The position numbers and the translations under genes are program-made. Shown in pieces: positions 1 to 8,652 of a stretch of 64,000 bases of DNA. The stretch is from an uncultured Flavobacteriales bacterium (GTDB taxonomy: Bacteria; Bacteroidota; Bacteroidia; Flavobacteriales_D; Sanyastnellaceae), in assembly GCA_905478795.1 (NCBI GenBank), contig CAJQJX010000011.1, forward strand, positions 37,256-101,255, written 5' to 3'. The stretch's first letter is position 1; the number at the start of each line of letters is the position of its first letter. The notes beneath the pieces are model-generated. The model saw nothing but the letters and a program-made list of their open reading frames with translations. It ran no database searches and was not told the DNA's origin.

Positions 1-821
1 ATTATGCCCCCCTTGGCATCCATTTCCACTTTGTGGATACCCAAGATGCGGCGAATGTAGCTGCTGCCCTCAATGAGCGTACCCGATTGGTGTGGCTGGA
101 GACGCCCACGAATCCCTTATTGCGCATCACAGACATCGCAGCTGTGGCCAATGTATTGGAAGGACACCCCGCAAAATTGGCGGTGGACAACACCTTCGCT
201 ACTCCCGCCTTGCAACGCCCCCTCGAATGCGGCGCTGACATCGTGATGCACAGTGTGACCAAGTACCTCGGAGGACACTCGGACGTTGTAATGGGCGCCC
301 TGATGACCAAGGATGACGAGACTGATGCCGCCTTGCGCACCCTGCAAAACAACGTCGGCGCTGTTCCTGGCCCCATGGACTGCTTCCTGGTCTTGAGGGG
401 CATTAAGACTTTGGGCGTGCGCGTGCGCCAGCACTGCATCAACGGGCGGGCTGTGGCCGAATGGCTCGAAGCCCACCCCAAGGTGGACACGGTCTATTGG
501 CCCGGACGAACCACGTCTCCCAACCACGATGTGGCCGCCCGCCAAATGAGCGATTTTGGAGGCATGATCAGCTTTACCCTCACTGATGACAGCTTGGCCG
601 CCTCCCGCAAGGTGTGCGAATCGACCAAGGTGTTCGCATTGGCCGAGTCCCTCGGTGGCGTGGAGAGCCTCATTGAGCACCCTGCCCTCATGACGCACGC
701 TTCCGTGCCTGCGGACCAGCGTGCTCTGCTCGGCATCAATGACAGCCTGATCCGCATCAGCTGTGGCGTGGAAGATCCGGAAGACCTCATCGACGATTTG
801 GCACAGGCCCTCGACGCATGA
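1..821 (+). CDS. Cystathionine gamma-synthase/gamma-lyase family PLP enzyme (5' partial)
   Basis: Trans-sulfuration enzyme of the Cys/Met metabolism PLP family, cut at its N-terminus by the window edge. About 272 residues are visible, so roughly 110 are missing if it has the usual length near 380. The PLP-binding lysine is in SVTKYLGGHSD (codon 261-263), followed by LQNNVGAVPGP and SLGGVESLIEHP, typical of the group. Sequence alone does not separate the synthase (homoserine ester plus cysteine) from the lyase (cystathionine to cysteine, ketobutyrate and ammonia). Its TGA shares four bases (ATGA) with the next start, so it opens a three-gene run with kmo and mce. Confidence 0.9.
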   Translation, partial: YAPLGIHFHFVDTQDAANVAAALNERTRLVWLETPTNPLLRITDIAAVANVLEGHPAKLAVDNTFATPALQRPLECGADIVMHSVTKYLGGHSDVVMGALMTKDDETDAALRTLQNNVGAVPGPMDCFLVLRGIKTLGVRVRQHCINGRAVAEWLEAHPKVDTVYWPGRTTSPNHDVAARQMSDFGGMISFTLTDDSLAASRKVCESTKVFALAESLGGVESLIEHPALMTHASVPADQRALLGINDSLIRISCGVEDPEDLIDDLAQALDA

Positions 822-2221
822 CCCCCGAAAAGGGACCATCTATAGCCGTCGTTGGCGCAGGGCTTGTAGGAAGCTTACTGGCTTTGGTTTTAGCCAACCG
901 GGGCCACAGTGTGACCGTATACGAGCGCCGCTCAGACCCGCGTAAAGTGGGCGATGCCGCAGGCCGCTCCATCAACCTTGCCTTGAGCGAACGGGGTTGG
1001 CGCGCCCTTGAGATCGCCGGCGCACTCGAGGCTGTTCGCCAAATCGCCATGCCGGTCAAAGCCCGTTGCATGCACAATCAAGCGGGTGTGCTCACCTATC
1101 AACCCTATGGACTGCCCGGACGCGGTCGATTCGGCGACGATGAGTGCATCTATTCTGTAGCGCGCGGCCCGCTCAATCGGATCCTCTTGGAAGAGGCCGA
1201 AGCCACCGGCTTGGTTCAGGTCCAGTTTGACCACGCACTCCAAGATTTTTCCGAAACGGATGACCAAGTGACGTTGCACTTCCGCGACGGCCAGACCATC
1301 GGGCACAGTCGGGTTTTTGGGACAGACGGTGCCTTCAGTGCGGTACGGTCGCGGATGATGCGAACAGACCGGTTTGATTTTAGCCAGTTCTATCTGGAGC
1401 ACGGCTACAAAGAGGTCGCCATGCCCCCCAATTCCAATGGTGACTTTGCCATCGACCCTGAGGCGCTGCACATTTGGCCACGCGGGCACTTCATGCTCAT
1501 GGCCTTGCCGAATCCCGACCGCACTTTTACCTGCACGCTGTTCGCCCCGTACGAAGGCAAAGACGCCTTTTCCGGCATCGAAGACCCCAAGGCGGCTCGT
1601 GGTTATTTCGAACAGCACTTCCCCGATGTGCTGGAGCACCTGCCAGACTTTGAAGGCGATTGGGCAACCCACCCGACCAGCTCTTTGGTCACTACGCGTT
1701 GCAACCCTTGGAACCACGGTGAGCGCATTGTACTCCTTGGTGATGCCGCCCATGCCATTGTTCCGTTTTACGGCCAAGGGATGAACAGCGGCTTTGAAGA
1801 CGTGCGTGTTCTCGCCGATATGTTGGATGCCCGTGAAGGGGCTTCGGATTCAGAAAACTGGGTTGGCCTTTTTGCCGACTTCGGTCGCGACCGCAAGCCC
1901 AATGGCGATGCAATTGGAGATTTGGCACTGCGGAACTTCATTGAAATGCGTGACAAAACAGGCGATGCTCGCTTTTTACTGCGCAAGCGCATCGAGCGCC
2001 GACTGACCGAGCGGTTTCCCGACCATTGGACGCCACTGTACTCTATGGTCACTTTTTCCCATTTGCCCTACCATGAGGCATTGGCACTTGGTGCTATTCA
2101 AGATCGCATTATGGAAGAAGTCATGAACCGTGAAGACATAGAGACCTGCTGGGACAGCGACGAAGTTGCACAGCACGCCCTGTCCTTGGCCGCAGAGCGA
2201 TTGCCCAACACTCCAGCATGA
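818..2221 (+). CDS. kmo: Kynurenine 3-monooxygenase
   Basis: FAD- and NADPH-dependent hydroxylase turning L-kynurenine into 3-hydroxykynurenine, in tryptophan breakdown and the eukaryote-type route to NAD. The 467-residue protein has the FAD dinucleotide fold at residues 9-30 (VVGAGLVGSLLA), then the family motif GRSINLALSERGW, and the second FAD motif GDAAHAIVPFYGQGMNSG from about residue 307. Length agrees with characterised KMO proteins. The start is fixed by a 4-base ATGA overlap with the gene upstream, and its stop overlaps the epimerase start in the same way. No other kynurenine-pathway gene is in the window, so whether it serves catabolism or NAD synthesis is open. Confidence 0.93.
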   Translation: MTPEKGPSIAVVGAGLVGSLLALVLANRGHSVTVYERRSDPRKVGDAAGRSINLALSERGWRALEIAGALEAVRQIAMPVKARCMHNQAGVLTYQPYGLPGRGRFGDDECIYSVARGPLNRILLEEAEATGLVQVQFDHALQDFSETDDQVTLHFRDGQTIGHSRVFGTDGAFSAVRSRMMRTDRFDFSQFYLEHGYKEVAMPPNSNGDFAIDPEALHIWPRGHFMLMALPNPDRTFTCTLFAPYEGKDAFSGIEDPKAARGYFEQHFPDVLEHLPDFEGDWATHPTSSLVTTRCNPWNHGERIVLLGDAAHAIVPFYGQGMNSGFEDVRVLADMLDAREGASDSENWVGLFADFGRDRKPNGDAIGDLALRNFIEMRDKTGDARFLLRKRIERRLTERFPDHWTPLYSMVTFSHLPYHEALALGAIQDRIMEEVMNREDIETCWDSDEVAQHALSLAAERLPNTPA

Positions 2222-2613
2222 AGAAGCTCGAGCACATTGGCATTGCCGTAGAAGACCTGGAGGCGGCCGAAAAGATCTTTGGTGAAGTATTGGGCAGCCC
2301 CTCATATAAACGGGAAGAGGTGATGGGAGAGGCTGTACTGACCTCCTTTTTTCAGGCCGGCGAATCCAAGGTGGAGCTTTTGGTGCCCACTTCACCCGAC
2401 AGCGCCATTGCGCGCCACCTTCAGAACCGCGGCGCAGGACTGCACCACGTCGCTTTTCTTGTAGACGACCTCGAAGCCGAACTCGCAAGGCTCACTGAAA
2501 AGGGCTATCGTGTGGTCACCGGCCCCAAGCCGGGAGCCGATGGGAAACGCATTGCCTTTCTCCACCCCAGCGATACGGCGAAGGTGCTGGTTGAGTTGTG
2601 TGCCGACGCCTGA
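2218..2613 (+). CDS. mce: Methylmalonyl-CoA epimerase
   Basis: Small VOC-fold metalloenzyme of 131 residues that interconverts (R)- and (S)-methylmalonyl-CoA, feeding or draining the B12-dependent mutase in propionate metabolism. It starts KKLEHIGIAVEDLEAAEKIF with a likely metal-binding histidine, has GAGLHHVAFLVDDL at about residue 72-85 and ends KVLVELCADA, where the glutamate is the usual metal ligand or catalytic base. It overlaps kmo by four bases (ATGA). The mutase is absent from the window, but a cobalamin adenosyltransferase at 15282 supports a B12-dependent route in this organism. Assignment rests on full-length similarity to the epimerase family. Confidence 0.92.
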   Translation: MKKLEHIGIAVEDLEAAEKIFGEVLGSPSYKREEVMGEAVLTSFFQAGESKVELLVPTSPDSAIARHLQNRGAGLHHVAFLVDDLEAELARLTEKGYRVVTGPKPGADGKRIAFLHPSDTAKVLVELCADA

Positions 2614-2629
2614 GTGACTTCTCCCCCCT

Positions 2630-2733
2630 AAAATGAAAGCGCCCCGGACGTTTCCAGGGCGCTTTAATTAACCAAATTGCTTGCCAGCCACGCTTGCCAC
2701 GTGGCACCAACGGCTTGAATGCGTACCGTTGAC
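2630..2733 (-). ncRNA. Candidate small RNA, copy A (tandem pair)
   Basis: Inferred minus-strand transcript of about 104 nt. Going 5' to 3' on the minus strand there is a perfect TAnnTTTG element (TAAGTTTG, 2745-2738), a 6-bp hairpin, a second 6-bp hairpin, and then a 9-bp GC-rich stem with a 12-nt loop followed by CATTTT, which reads as an intrinsic terminator. The start is estimated from the promoter element and the end from the U-tract. I saw no clear -33 element at the expected distance. It may also act as the 3' end of the gdhA transcript, which runs toward it. No known RNA family is claimed. Confidence 0.5.
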
Positions 2734-2746
2734 AAAACAAACTTAG
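2635..2746. repeat. 112-bp direct repeat, copy A
   Basis: First of two same-orientation copies of a 112-bp element between mce and gdhA, with 105 of 112 positions identical to copy B at 2842-2953 (offset 207). It holds three hairpins: stem 2636-2644/2657-2665 (AAAGCGCCC with GGGCGCTTT), stem 2687-2692/2700-2705 (GCCACG with CGTGGC), and stem 2708-2713/2726-2731 (CAACGG with CCGTTG). The substitutions between copies avoid the stems, except for the outermost pair of the first. Confidence 0.95.
2738..2745 (-). promoter_or_regulatory. -7 promoter element for small-RNA copy A
   Basis: TAAGTTTG on the minus strand matches the Bacteroidota consensus TAnnTTTG exactly. The same position in copy B reads TACGTTTG, so the only base that differs is at a free position of the consensus. 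Confidence 0.5.
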
Positions 2747-2835
2747 AAACCGAGGTTGAGACAGGCTGTAAGAGACGGGGGAGGGCTTGATGTGGGGCGA
2801 TGCCTACGTTGCGAAATGTGTATTAAAAAGGGCGC

Positions 2836-2940
2836 AAAAACGAAAGCGCCCCGGACGTTTCCAGGGCGCTTCACTTAACCAAATTGCTTGCCAGCCACGC
2901 TTGTCTCGTGGCACCAACGGCTTGAATGCGTGCCGTTGAC
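2836..2940 (-). ncRNA. Candidate small RNA, copy B (tandem pair)
   Basis: Second predicted minus-strand RNA of about 105 nt with the same architecture as copy A: -7 element TACGTTTG at 2952-2945, two small hairpins, then the GC-rich terminator stem followed by CGTTTTT. It lies between the gdhA stop codon (3031) and copy A, so gdhA readthrough would pass through it. The two small-hairpin stems are identical in both copies while their loops differ. Ends are inferred, not mapped. Confidence 0.5.
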
Positions 2941-2953
2941 AGAACAAACGTAG
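2842..2953. repeat. 112-bp direct repeat, copy B
   Basis: Second copy of the element at 2635-2746. All three stems are present: 2843-2851 with 2864-2872 (outermost A-T pair lost to A-C), 2894-2899 with 2907-2912, and 2915-2920 with 2933-2938. Just before the first stem lies GGGCGC (2830-2835), which could compete for the GCGCCC arm. Confidence 0.95.
2945..2952 (-). promoter_or_regulatory. -7 promoter element for small-RNA copy B
   Basis: TACGTTTG on the minus strand, an exact match to TAnnTTTG at the same relative place as in copy A. No convincing -33 TTG was seen 17-23 bases upstream. Confidence 0.5.
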
Positions 2954-3030
2954 CGTGGTACTCTCTGTTATACCGTAGGAGCAGACTTCACTCTTTTTGT
3001 CATCATCGGACTACAGTCCGTCAGAACCGG

Positions 3031-4506
<1,476 letters not shown>

Positions 4507-5283
4507 TTAGAGCGAACGCGTGCGGCCGCCATCCACCGGCAAATTGATGCCGCTGATGTAAGCTGCTGCAGGGCTGCACAAGAAGGCAATCGCCGCGCCA
4601 ATCTCCTCCGCCTCGCCCAAGCGCCGCAAGGGAACGGCTTGCGCCATGCCTTCGAGTACTTCGGCCGGGGACTGGCCGGTTTTGGCCGCCTTGGCCTCTG
4701 CGATTTGATCCAAACGTGCCGTGCGTGTCGCTCCGGGCAATACGTTGTTCACGGTAATTCCATCGGGGCCGAGTTCATTGGCCAGCGTCTTTGCCCAATT
4801 GGCGACCGCGCCGCGGACCGTATTGGAGACCCCAAGACCGTCAAGCGGCTGCTTGACCGATGTAGAAATCACGTTGACAATGCGTCCGCCACCGGCTGCC
4901 CTCATGCCCGGCAACACCGCCTGGACCAACCGTTGGTTGCACATGAGGTGTTGGGTGAAGGCGGCGAGGTAAGCCTGGGTATCCGCTGCATGAGCCGGAC
5001 CGCCCGGAGGGCCGCCGGTATTGTTGATGAGGATGTCAACCGGGCCCTGCTCCATCACCTTTTTTGCGGCCTCACTCACGGCATCCGGTTGGGTAAAATC
5101 AGCTACGGCAATGCCATGACCAGTGCCCGGGAGCTCTTTAGCTGCGGCCTCCAACCGCTCTGGATTCCGGGCCATCAAGGTGCACCGCGCACCCAAATCC
5201 GCGAGCTCTTTGGCCGCTGCCCAACCTATTCCTTGCGACGCCCCACAGACGAGGGCGTGTTTTCCTTTCAAATCAAGACGCAT
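4507..5283 (-). CDS. Short-chain dehydrogenase/reductase
   Basis: NAD(P)-dependent oxidoreductase of the classical SDR family, 258 residues. The cofactor motif is GASQGIGWA near residue 13, followed by LINNTGGPPGG. The usual catalytic YxxxK is not evident: the region after VNVISTSVKQP reads SNTVRGAVANWAKTLA, where the tyrosine position appears to be threonine or asparagine. The C-terminal LPVDGGRTRSL is typical of FabG-like proteins. Such atypical SDRs are common in Bacteroidota and their substrates are unknown. The frame is open further upstream, but MRLDLKGKHALVCG at 5283 is the family start. It is divergent from the cytochrome b-like gene 30 bases away. Confidence 0.85.
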   Translation of the reverse strand: MRLDLKGKHALVCGASQGIGWAAAKELADLGARCTLMARNPERLEAAAKELPGTGHGIAVADFTQPDAVSEAAKKVMEQGPVDILINNTGGPPGGPAHAADTQAYLAAFTQHLMCNQRLVQAVLPGMRAAGGGRIVNVISTSVKQPLDGLGVSNTVRGAVANWAKTLANELGPDGITVNNVLPGATRTARLDQIAEAKAAKTGQSPAEVLEGMAQAVPLRRLGEAEEIGAAIAFLCSPAAAYISGINLPVDGGRTRSL

Positions 5284-5301
5284 GAGCGCAAGGTACCCCC
5301 G

Positions 5302-5309
5302 TATCTTCG
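5302..5309 (+). promoter_or_regulatory. Candidate -7 element four bases before a start codon
   Basis: TATCTTCG, one base from TAnnTTTG, then TCAC and the ATG at 5314. Transcription from it would begin at or next to the start codon, giving an mRNA with almost no leader. Confidence 0.4.
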
Positions 5310-5313
5310 TCAC

Positions 5314-5766
5314 ATGTTGACCGGAATCCAACACCTCCACGGCGCCCTTCGATGGGTCGTCCTCGTTCTTATGCTGCTCTCCATTGTCAAGGCCTTCTCT
5401 GGCATGTCTTCTGGACGCAGTTTTAGCAGTGCCGACTATAAGCGTGGGCTGTTCACCATGATCTCCTTGCACCTTCAGCTCGTCTTGGGCTTTGCCTTGT
5501 ATTTCGGCAAAGGCTGGAGCACCATGTTGGGCAATGCTGACGCCATGGCCAATACCATTATGCGTTTCTTTTCCTTGGAGCACATGGCCACCATGCTGAT
5601 CGCAGTGGTCCTCGGCACCCTGGGACACAGCCTCGCCAAGCGCGCCGATGATGACCGGACCAAGTTCCGCCGCCAAGCCATTTGGTTCACCATCTCATTG
5701 GTCCTCATCCTTTCCAGTATTCCCTGGCCTTTCCGGGCAGGATTCGAAGCATACGGCTGGTTGTGA
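5314..5766 (+). CDS. Conserved four-helix membrane protein (cytochrome b-like)
   Basis: Inner-membrane protein of 150 residues with about four hydrophobic helices. It belongs to a family common in Bacteroidota that automatic pipelines often call cytochrome B. Histidines sit in or next to each helix: IQHLHGALRW, MISLHLQLVLGFALYFG, FFSLEHMATML and LGTLGHS. These could bind b-haem, but that is inference. The last four bases form GTGA, shared with the start of the c-type cytochrome downstream, so the two are probably translated together and may form an electron-transfer pair. The exact reaction is unknown. Confidence 0.75.
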   Translation: MLTGIQHLHGALRWVVLVLMLLSIVKAFSGMSSGRSFSSADYKRGLFTMISLHLQLVLGFALYFGKGWSTMLGNADAMANTIMRFFSLEHMATMLIAVVLGTLGHSLAKRADDDRTKFRRQAIWFTISLVLILSSIPWPFRAGFEAYGWL

Positions 5767-6098
5767 GACCTTTCCCATTGCCCTTCTTTGTGTTGGTCAC
5801 AGCGCTCCTTACAGTGGGCTGCGGCAGCAACAGTGCCCCTGATGCAGCGGCCGACTCAGCCGGCGTCAGCGAGGTGCAGGCCAGGGCTTTGTACATCCGC
5901 AAATGCTCACTGTGCCACGGTGAGGATGGCCGCTTAATGGCCTCCAAGTCTCCGGACTTGAGCACTTCGGTCCTGTCAATGGAGGAGCGCGTGGCCCTGA
6001 TTACCTATGGTAAAGGCACCATGCCCGGCCAAAAGGACATTCTGAACCGGGCTGAAATCAAAGCCGTCGCCCAGTACATTGAACGTTTCCGAGAGTAA
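5763..6098 (+). CDS. c-type cytochrome lipoprotein
   Basis: Small exported monohaem cytochrome c, 111 residues from the GTG at 5763, which overlaps the previous stop as GTGA. A hydrophobic signal segment ends in LLTVGCGSNS, a probable lipobox although threonine at -3 is unusual. The haem site is CSLCH, and the distal methionine ligand is likely in GKGTMPGQ. The C-terminal helix IKAVAQYIERFRE is typical of class I cytochromes. An ATG further upstream (5682) would add a stretch overlapping the membrane protein and spoil the signal peptide. Likely partner: the membrane protein at 5314. Confidence 0.85.
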   Translation: MRPFPLPFFVLVTALLTVGCGSNSAPDAAADSAGVSEVQARALYIRKCSLCHGEDGRLMASKSPDLSTSVLSMEERVALITYGKGTMPGQKDILNRAEIKAVAQYIERFRE

Positions 6099-7276
6099 TG
6101 CTGGAGAAGCCCCTTGCACGAAAAGACGGCAAGCCCGAGAGGGCGGTTTTGGTCGGTCTCATTACCCGGGACCAGCCCAGAGAGCTGTTGGCCGAATACC
6201 TCGATGAACTCGAATTCCTGGCCCGAACAGCCCATGCGGAAACCATCTGCACGTTCACCCAGTCGCTGGACCACCCCGACGTCCGAACCTTTGTGGGCAA
6301 GGGGAAGTTTCAGGAAATCACGGAGTACATCGAAGAGCACGACATCGACTTGCTCATCTTCGATGACGAGCTCAGCCCTTCCCAACTTCGCAACCTGGGC
6401 GAGGCCCTGCCGGAGACCAAGGTCCTGGACCGGGCGAACCTTATCCTGGACATCTTCGCCCAGCGCGCCCGCACGGCTCACGCCAAGACGCAGGTGGAAC
6501 TGGCACAGTATCAATACCTGCTCCCCCGCCTGACCAACATGTGGACGCACCTCCAAAAGCAAAAAGGGGGCATCGGCATGAAAGGTCCCGGAGAGAAGGA
6601 AATCGAGACGGACCGGCGGATTATCCGCGACCGCATTGCGGCCCTCAAGAAGGATTTGGGCGCCATCGACCGGCAAATGGCCACCCAACGCGGCAACAGA
6701 GGTGCGCTCGTGCGCGTGGCCCTCGTAGGCTACACCAATGCGGGGAAGTCCACGCTGATGAACCGGCTCGCCAAGTCGGAGGTCTTCGCCGAGGACAAAC
6801 TTTTCGCAACACTCGACACTACGGTGCGCAAGGTGGTCGTGCACAACCTGCCCTTCCTGCTCAGCGACACCGTCGGCTTCATACGCAAGCTGCCTCACCA
6901 ACTGGTGGAGAGCTTCAAGAGCACCCTCGATGAGACCCGAGAGAGCGACCTGTTGGTCCACGTTGTCGACGTGTCGCATCCGCAGTTTGAAGACCAGCTG
7001 CGTGTGGTCGAAGAAACCCTCGCTGGCATCGGGGCAGGCGCACAGCGGACCATGCTGTTGTTCAATAAAATCGACCAGTTGAGCGACCCCAATGGAGAGG
7101 TCGACCGGGAAATGTTGATCGAAGGCCTGAGGCGCAGGTTTGCGGACCACGATGGCCCTGTGCTGTTCATCTCCGCAAAAACCAAGGAAGGCATGGACAG
7201 CATGCGTGAGGTGATTTATGCCGAAGTGCGCGAGCTGCATGTGCAGCGTTTTCCACACAACCACTTTCTGTATTGA
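6098..7276 (+). CDS. hflX: GTPase HflX
   Basis: Ribosome-associated GTPase that binds the 50S subunit and splits stalled ribosomes. The 392-residue protein has the N-terminal HflX domain with the glycine-rich GKGKFQEI segment, the linker motif GGIGMKGPGEKEIETDRR, then the G domain: G1 GYTNAGKST near residue 210, G3 DTVGF near 257 and G4 NKID near 322. The start ATG overlaps the previous TAA by one base (TAATG). Full length for the family with all GTP-binding motifs intact. Confidence 0.96.
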   Translation: MLEKPLARKDGKPERAVLVGLITRDQPRELLAEYLDELEFLARTAHAETICTFTQSLDHPDVRTFVGKGKFQEITEYIEEHDIDLLIFDDELSPSQLRNLGEALPETKVLDRANLILDIFAQRARTAHAKTQVELAQYQYLLPRLTNMWTHLQKQKGGIGMKGPGEKEIETDRRIIRDRIAALKKDLGAIDRQMATQRGNRGALVRVALVGYTNAGKSTLMNRLAKSEVFAEDKLFATLDTTVRKVVVHNLPFLLSDTVGFIRKLPHQLVESFKSTLDETRESDLLVHVVDVSHPQFEDQLRVVEETLAGIGAGAQRTMLLFNKIDQLSDPNGEVDREMLIEGLRRRFADHDGPVLFISAKTKEGMDSMREVIYAEVRELHVQRFPHNHFLY

Positions 7277-7278
7277 CC

Positions 7279-8151
7279 ATGCGCGTGTTCATTTTACTTG
7301 CGGCGATGTTGGGTGCTTGCTCTGCGGCTGTTGCCCAGGACGCTTATCTCCCCATGCTGGAGGAAAACCGGACTTGGTGCGGTGTAGAGGGGGGCTGGCT
7401 GCCCACTCCTGTTACGTATTCTATCGAAAGCGACACCGTCATTGGGGATGGGACACTGTGGCACAGACTCGCCATCCAATACGAGGGAAACCCCAGTTCC
7501 GGACTGGCGGGTTGGTTTCATGAAGACTCCGATGCGGGGCAAGTTTGGATGCGCTGGGACCTTGACTTGGATCCGGGCACACTTTGGTTCGATTTTGGAA
7601 TGGAACCGGGCGATACGATGGTGGCGCCAAATTGCGATTGGGCGGACATCACCTGCACCGCTGTGGAGCCCTTTACTTGGACAGATGGCACGGTGAGCCG
7701 GAGGTTGACCCTGCAGCTGCTGCCCGATAACGAAAACTTCGTGGAATATTGGATCGAGGGCATCGGCTCGGAAAACGGCCCGATGGGGCCCGCCGCCTAT
7801 CTCTGTATCGCGGACTGGGATCCACACGCTGCCTGCTTCACCCAAGCAGGTGCACTCCGCCACGACTTCCAAATGGACACCACATGGCTGCCGGCTCACT
7901 CCGGTTGTCCCGACAGCTTGGCCACAAATGGTGTGGAGGCGGTTCGTGCGCCTGTCGGTCGGCTGGTGGTCAAAGGAGGACAATTGAGTTGGGTCGGGCC
8001 CAGGCCTCCCGCCTCTGTGACTTTACAAGACCTCATGGGGCGTTCTCTGGGGCCCCTGAACTGTGCTTTGCCATGCACCGTTCCCCGGACGGGAGGCATC
8101 ATCATCGCCACCTTGTCCGACGGACGGCGGCAGAAAATTCGCATCAACTGA
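7279..8151 (+). CDS. Exported protein with type IX secretion-like C-terminus
   Basis: Unrecognised 290-residue protein. A clear signal peptide (FILLAAMLGACSAAVAQ, cleavage probably before DAYLP) is followed by a Trp- and Cys-rich body with pairs such as CDWADITC and CIADWDPHAAC that suggest disulfides. The last roughly 70 residues, ending ATLSDGRRQKIRIN, resemble the short beta-rich type A sorting domain of type IX secretion cargo, so surface attachment or release is likely. ATG at 7279 gives the best signal peptide; a TTG at 7273 is possible. It sits between hflX and rbfA but its role need not match theirs. Confidence 0.75.
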   Translation: MRVFILLAAMLGACSAAVAQDAYLPMLEENRTWCGVEGGWLPTPVTYSIESDTVIGDGTLWHRLAIQYEGNPSSGLAGWFHEDSDAGQVWMRWDLDLDPGTLWFDFGMEPGDTMVAPNCDWADITCTAVEPFTWTDGTVSRRLTLQLLPDNENFVEYWIEGIGSENGPMGPAAYLCIADWDPHAACFTQAGALRHDFQMDTTWLPAHSGCPDSLATNGVEAVRAPVGRLVVKGGQLSWVGPRPPASVTLQDLMGRSLGPLNCALPCTVPRTGGIIIATLSDGRRQKIRIN

Positions 8152-8154
8152 ACC

Positions 8155-8505
8155 ATGGCTGGAATTCGACAGGAACGCCTCGCGGCGCTGCTTCAAAAAG
8201 AAATTGGAAGTCTGCTCCAGCAGGAGTCTTCATTGCGCTTCGGCGGTCATTTCATCACCGTCACAACGGTTCGCTTGACCCCTGACCTCTCCCTGGCGCG
8301 GGTCTACCTGAGCTTCATGCCCATCGCTTCGGTGGGCAAGCCCGAAGAAGGGTTGGCACTGGTCCAGGCTGAGGGGTTTTTCATTCGGAAAAAACTCGCC
8401 GGAAAAGTGGGCAAGCATTTGCGCAAAATGCCCGAGCTGCGGTTTTTCCTCGATGACAGCCTTGACCACTATGAGGAAATCGACGGACTGCTCAAGGGCA
8501 GTTGA
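8155..8505 (+). CDS. rbfA: Ribosome-binding factor A
   Basis: Small KH-fold protein that binds the 5' region of 16S rRNA during late 30S maturation and cold adaptation. The 116 residues start GIRQERLAALLQKEIGSLLQ, with VTTVRLTPDLSLARVYLSF and HLRKMPELRFFLDDSLDH, the standard RbfA blocks. It follows the exported protein with three bases between stop and start, and is followed by a LolE-type permease, a neighbour often seen with rbfA in Bacteroidota. Confidence 0.93.
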   Translation: MAGIRQERLAALLQKEIGSLLQQESSLRFGGHFITVTTVRLTPDLSLARVYLSFMPIASVGKPEEGLALVQAEGFFIRKKLAGKVGKHLRKMPELRFFLDDSLDHYEEIDGLLKGS

Positions 8506-8640
8506 TCGCTCCCGGCACACAGGGCAAACCGAAGGCCCCAACAACAAAATGAAGTCTGTGATCGGACGGAGGGCATAAGCGTCATGTCGAAATAAACCGG
8601 CGATATGAAACCAAAGTCAACTCCCCTCGACGCTGAAACC

Positions 8641-8648
8641 TAATTTGG
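8641..8648 (+). promoter_or_regulatory. Candidate -7 element four bases before a GTG start
   Basis: TAATTTGG, one base from TAnnTTTG, then CCAG and the GTG at 8653. Same spacing as the elements before 5314, 9907, 15282 and 55469. Confidence 0.35.
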
Positions 8649-8652
8649 CCAG

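Noticed and set aside
2686..2706. Palindrome TGCCACGTGGCA in repeat copy A as an operator
   Set aside because: Not kept in copy B, where the overlapping GCCACG/CGTGGC hairpin is preserved, so the hairpin is the better explanation.
2516..2740. Open frame of 74 codons on the minus strand through repeat copy A, also open in copy B
   Set aside because: Differences between copies change amino acids (Y/H, G/D, I/S, K/E), while hairpin stems are kept. The start would be TTG. An RNA explains the pattern better than a peptide.
6005..7264. Long minus-strand open frame opposite hflX (419 codons)
   Set aside because: Shadow of a gene with strong motifs on the plus strand; no family resemblance of its own.
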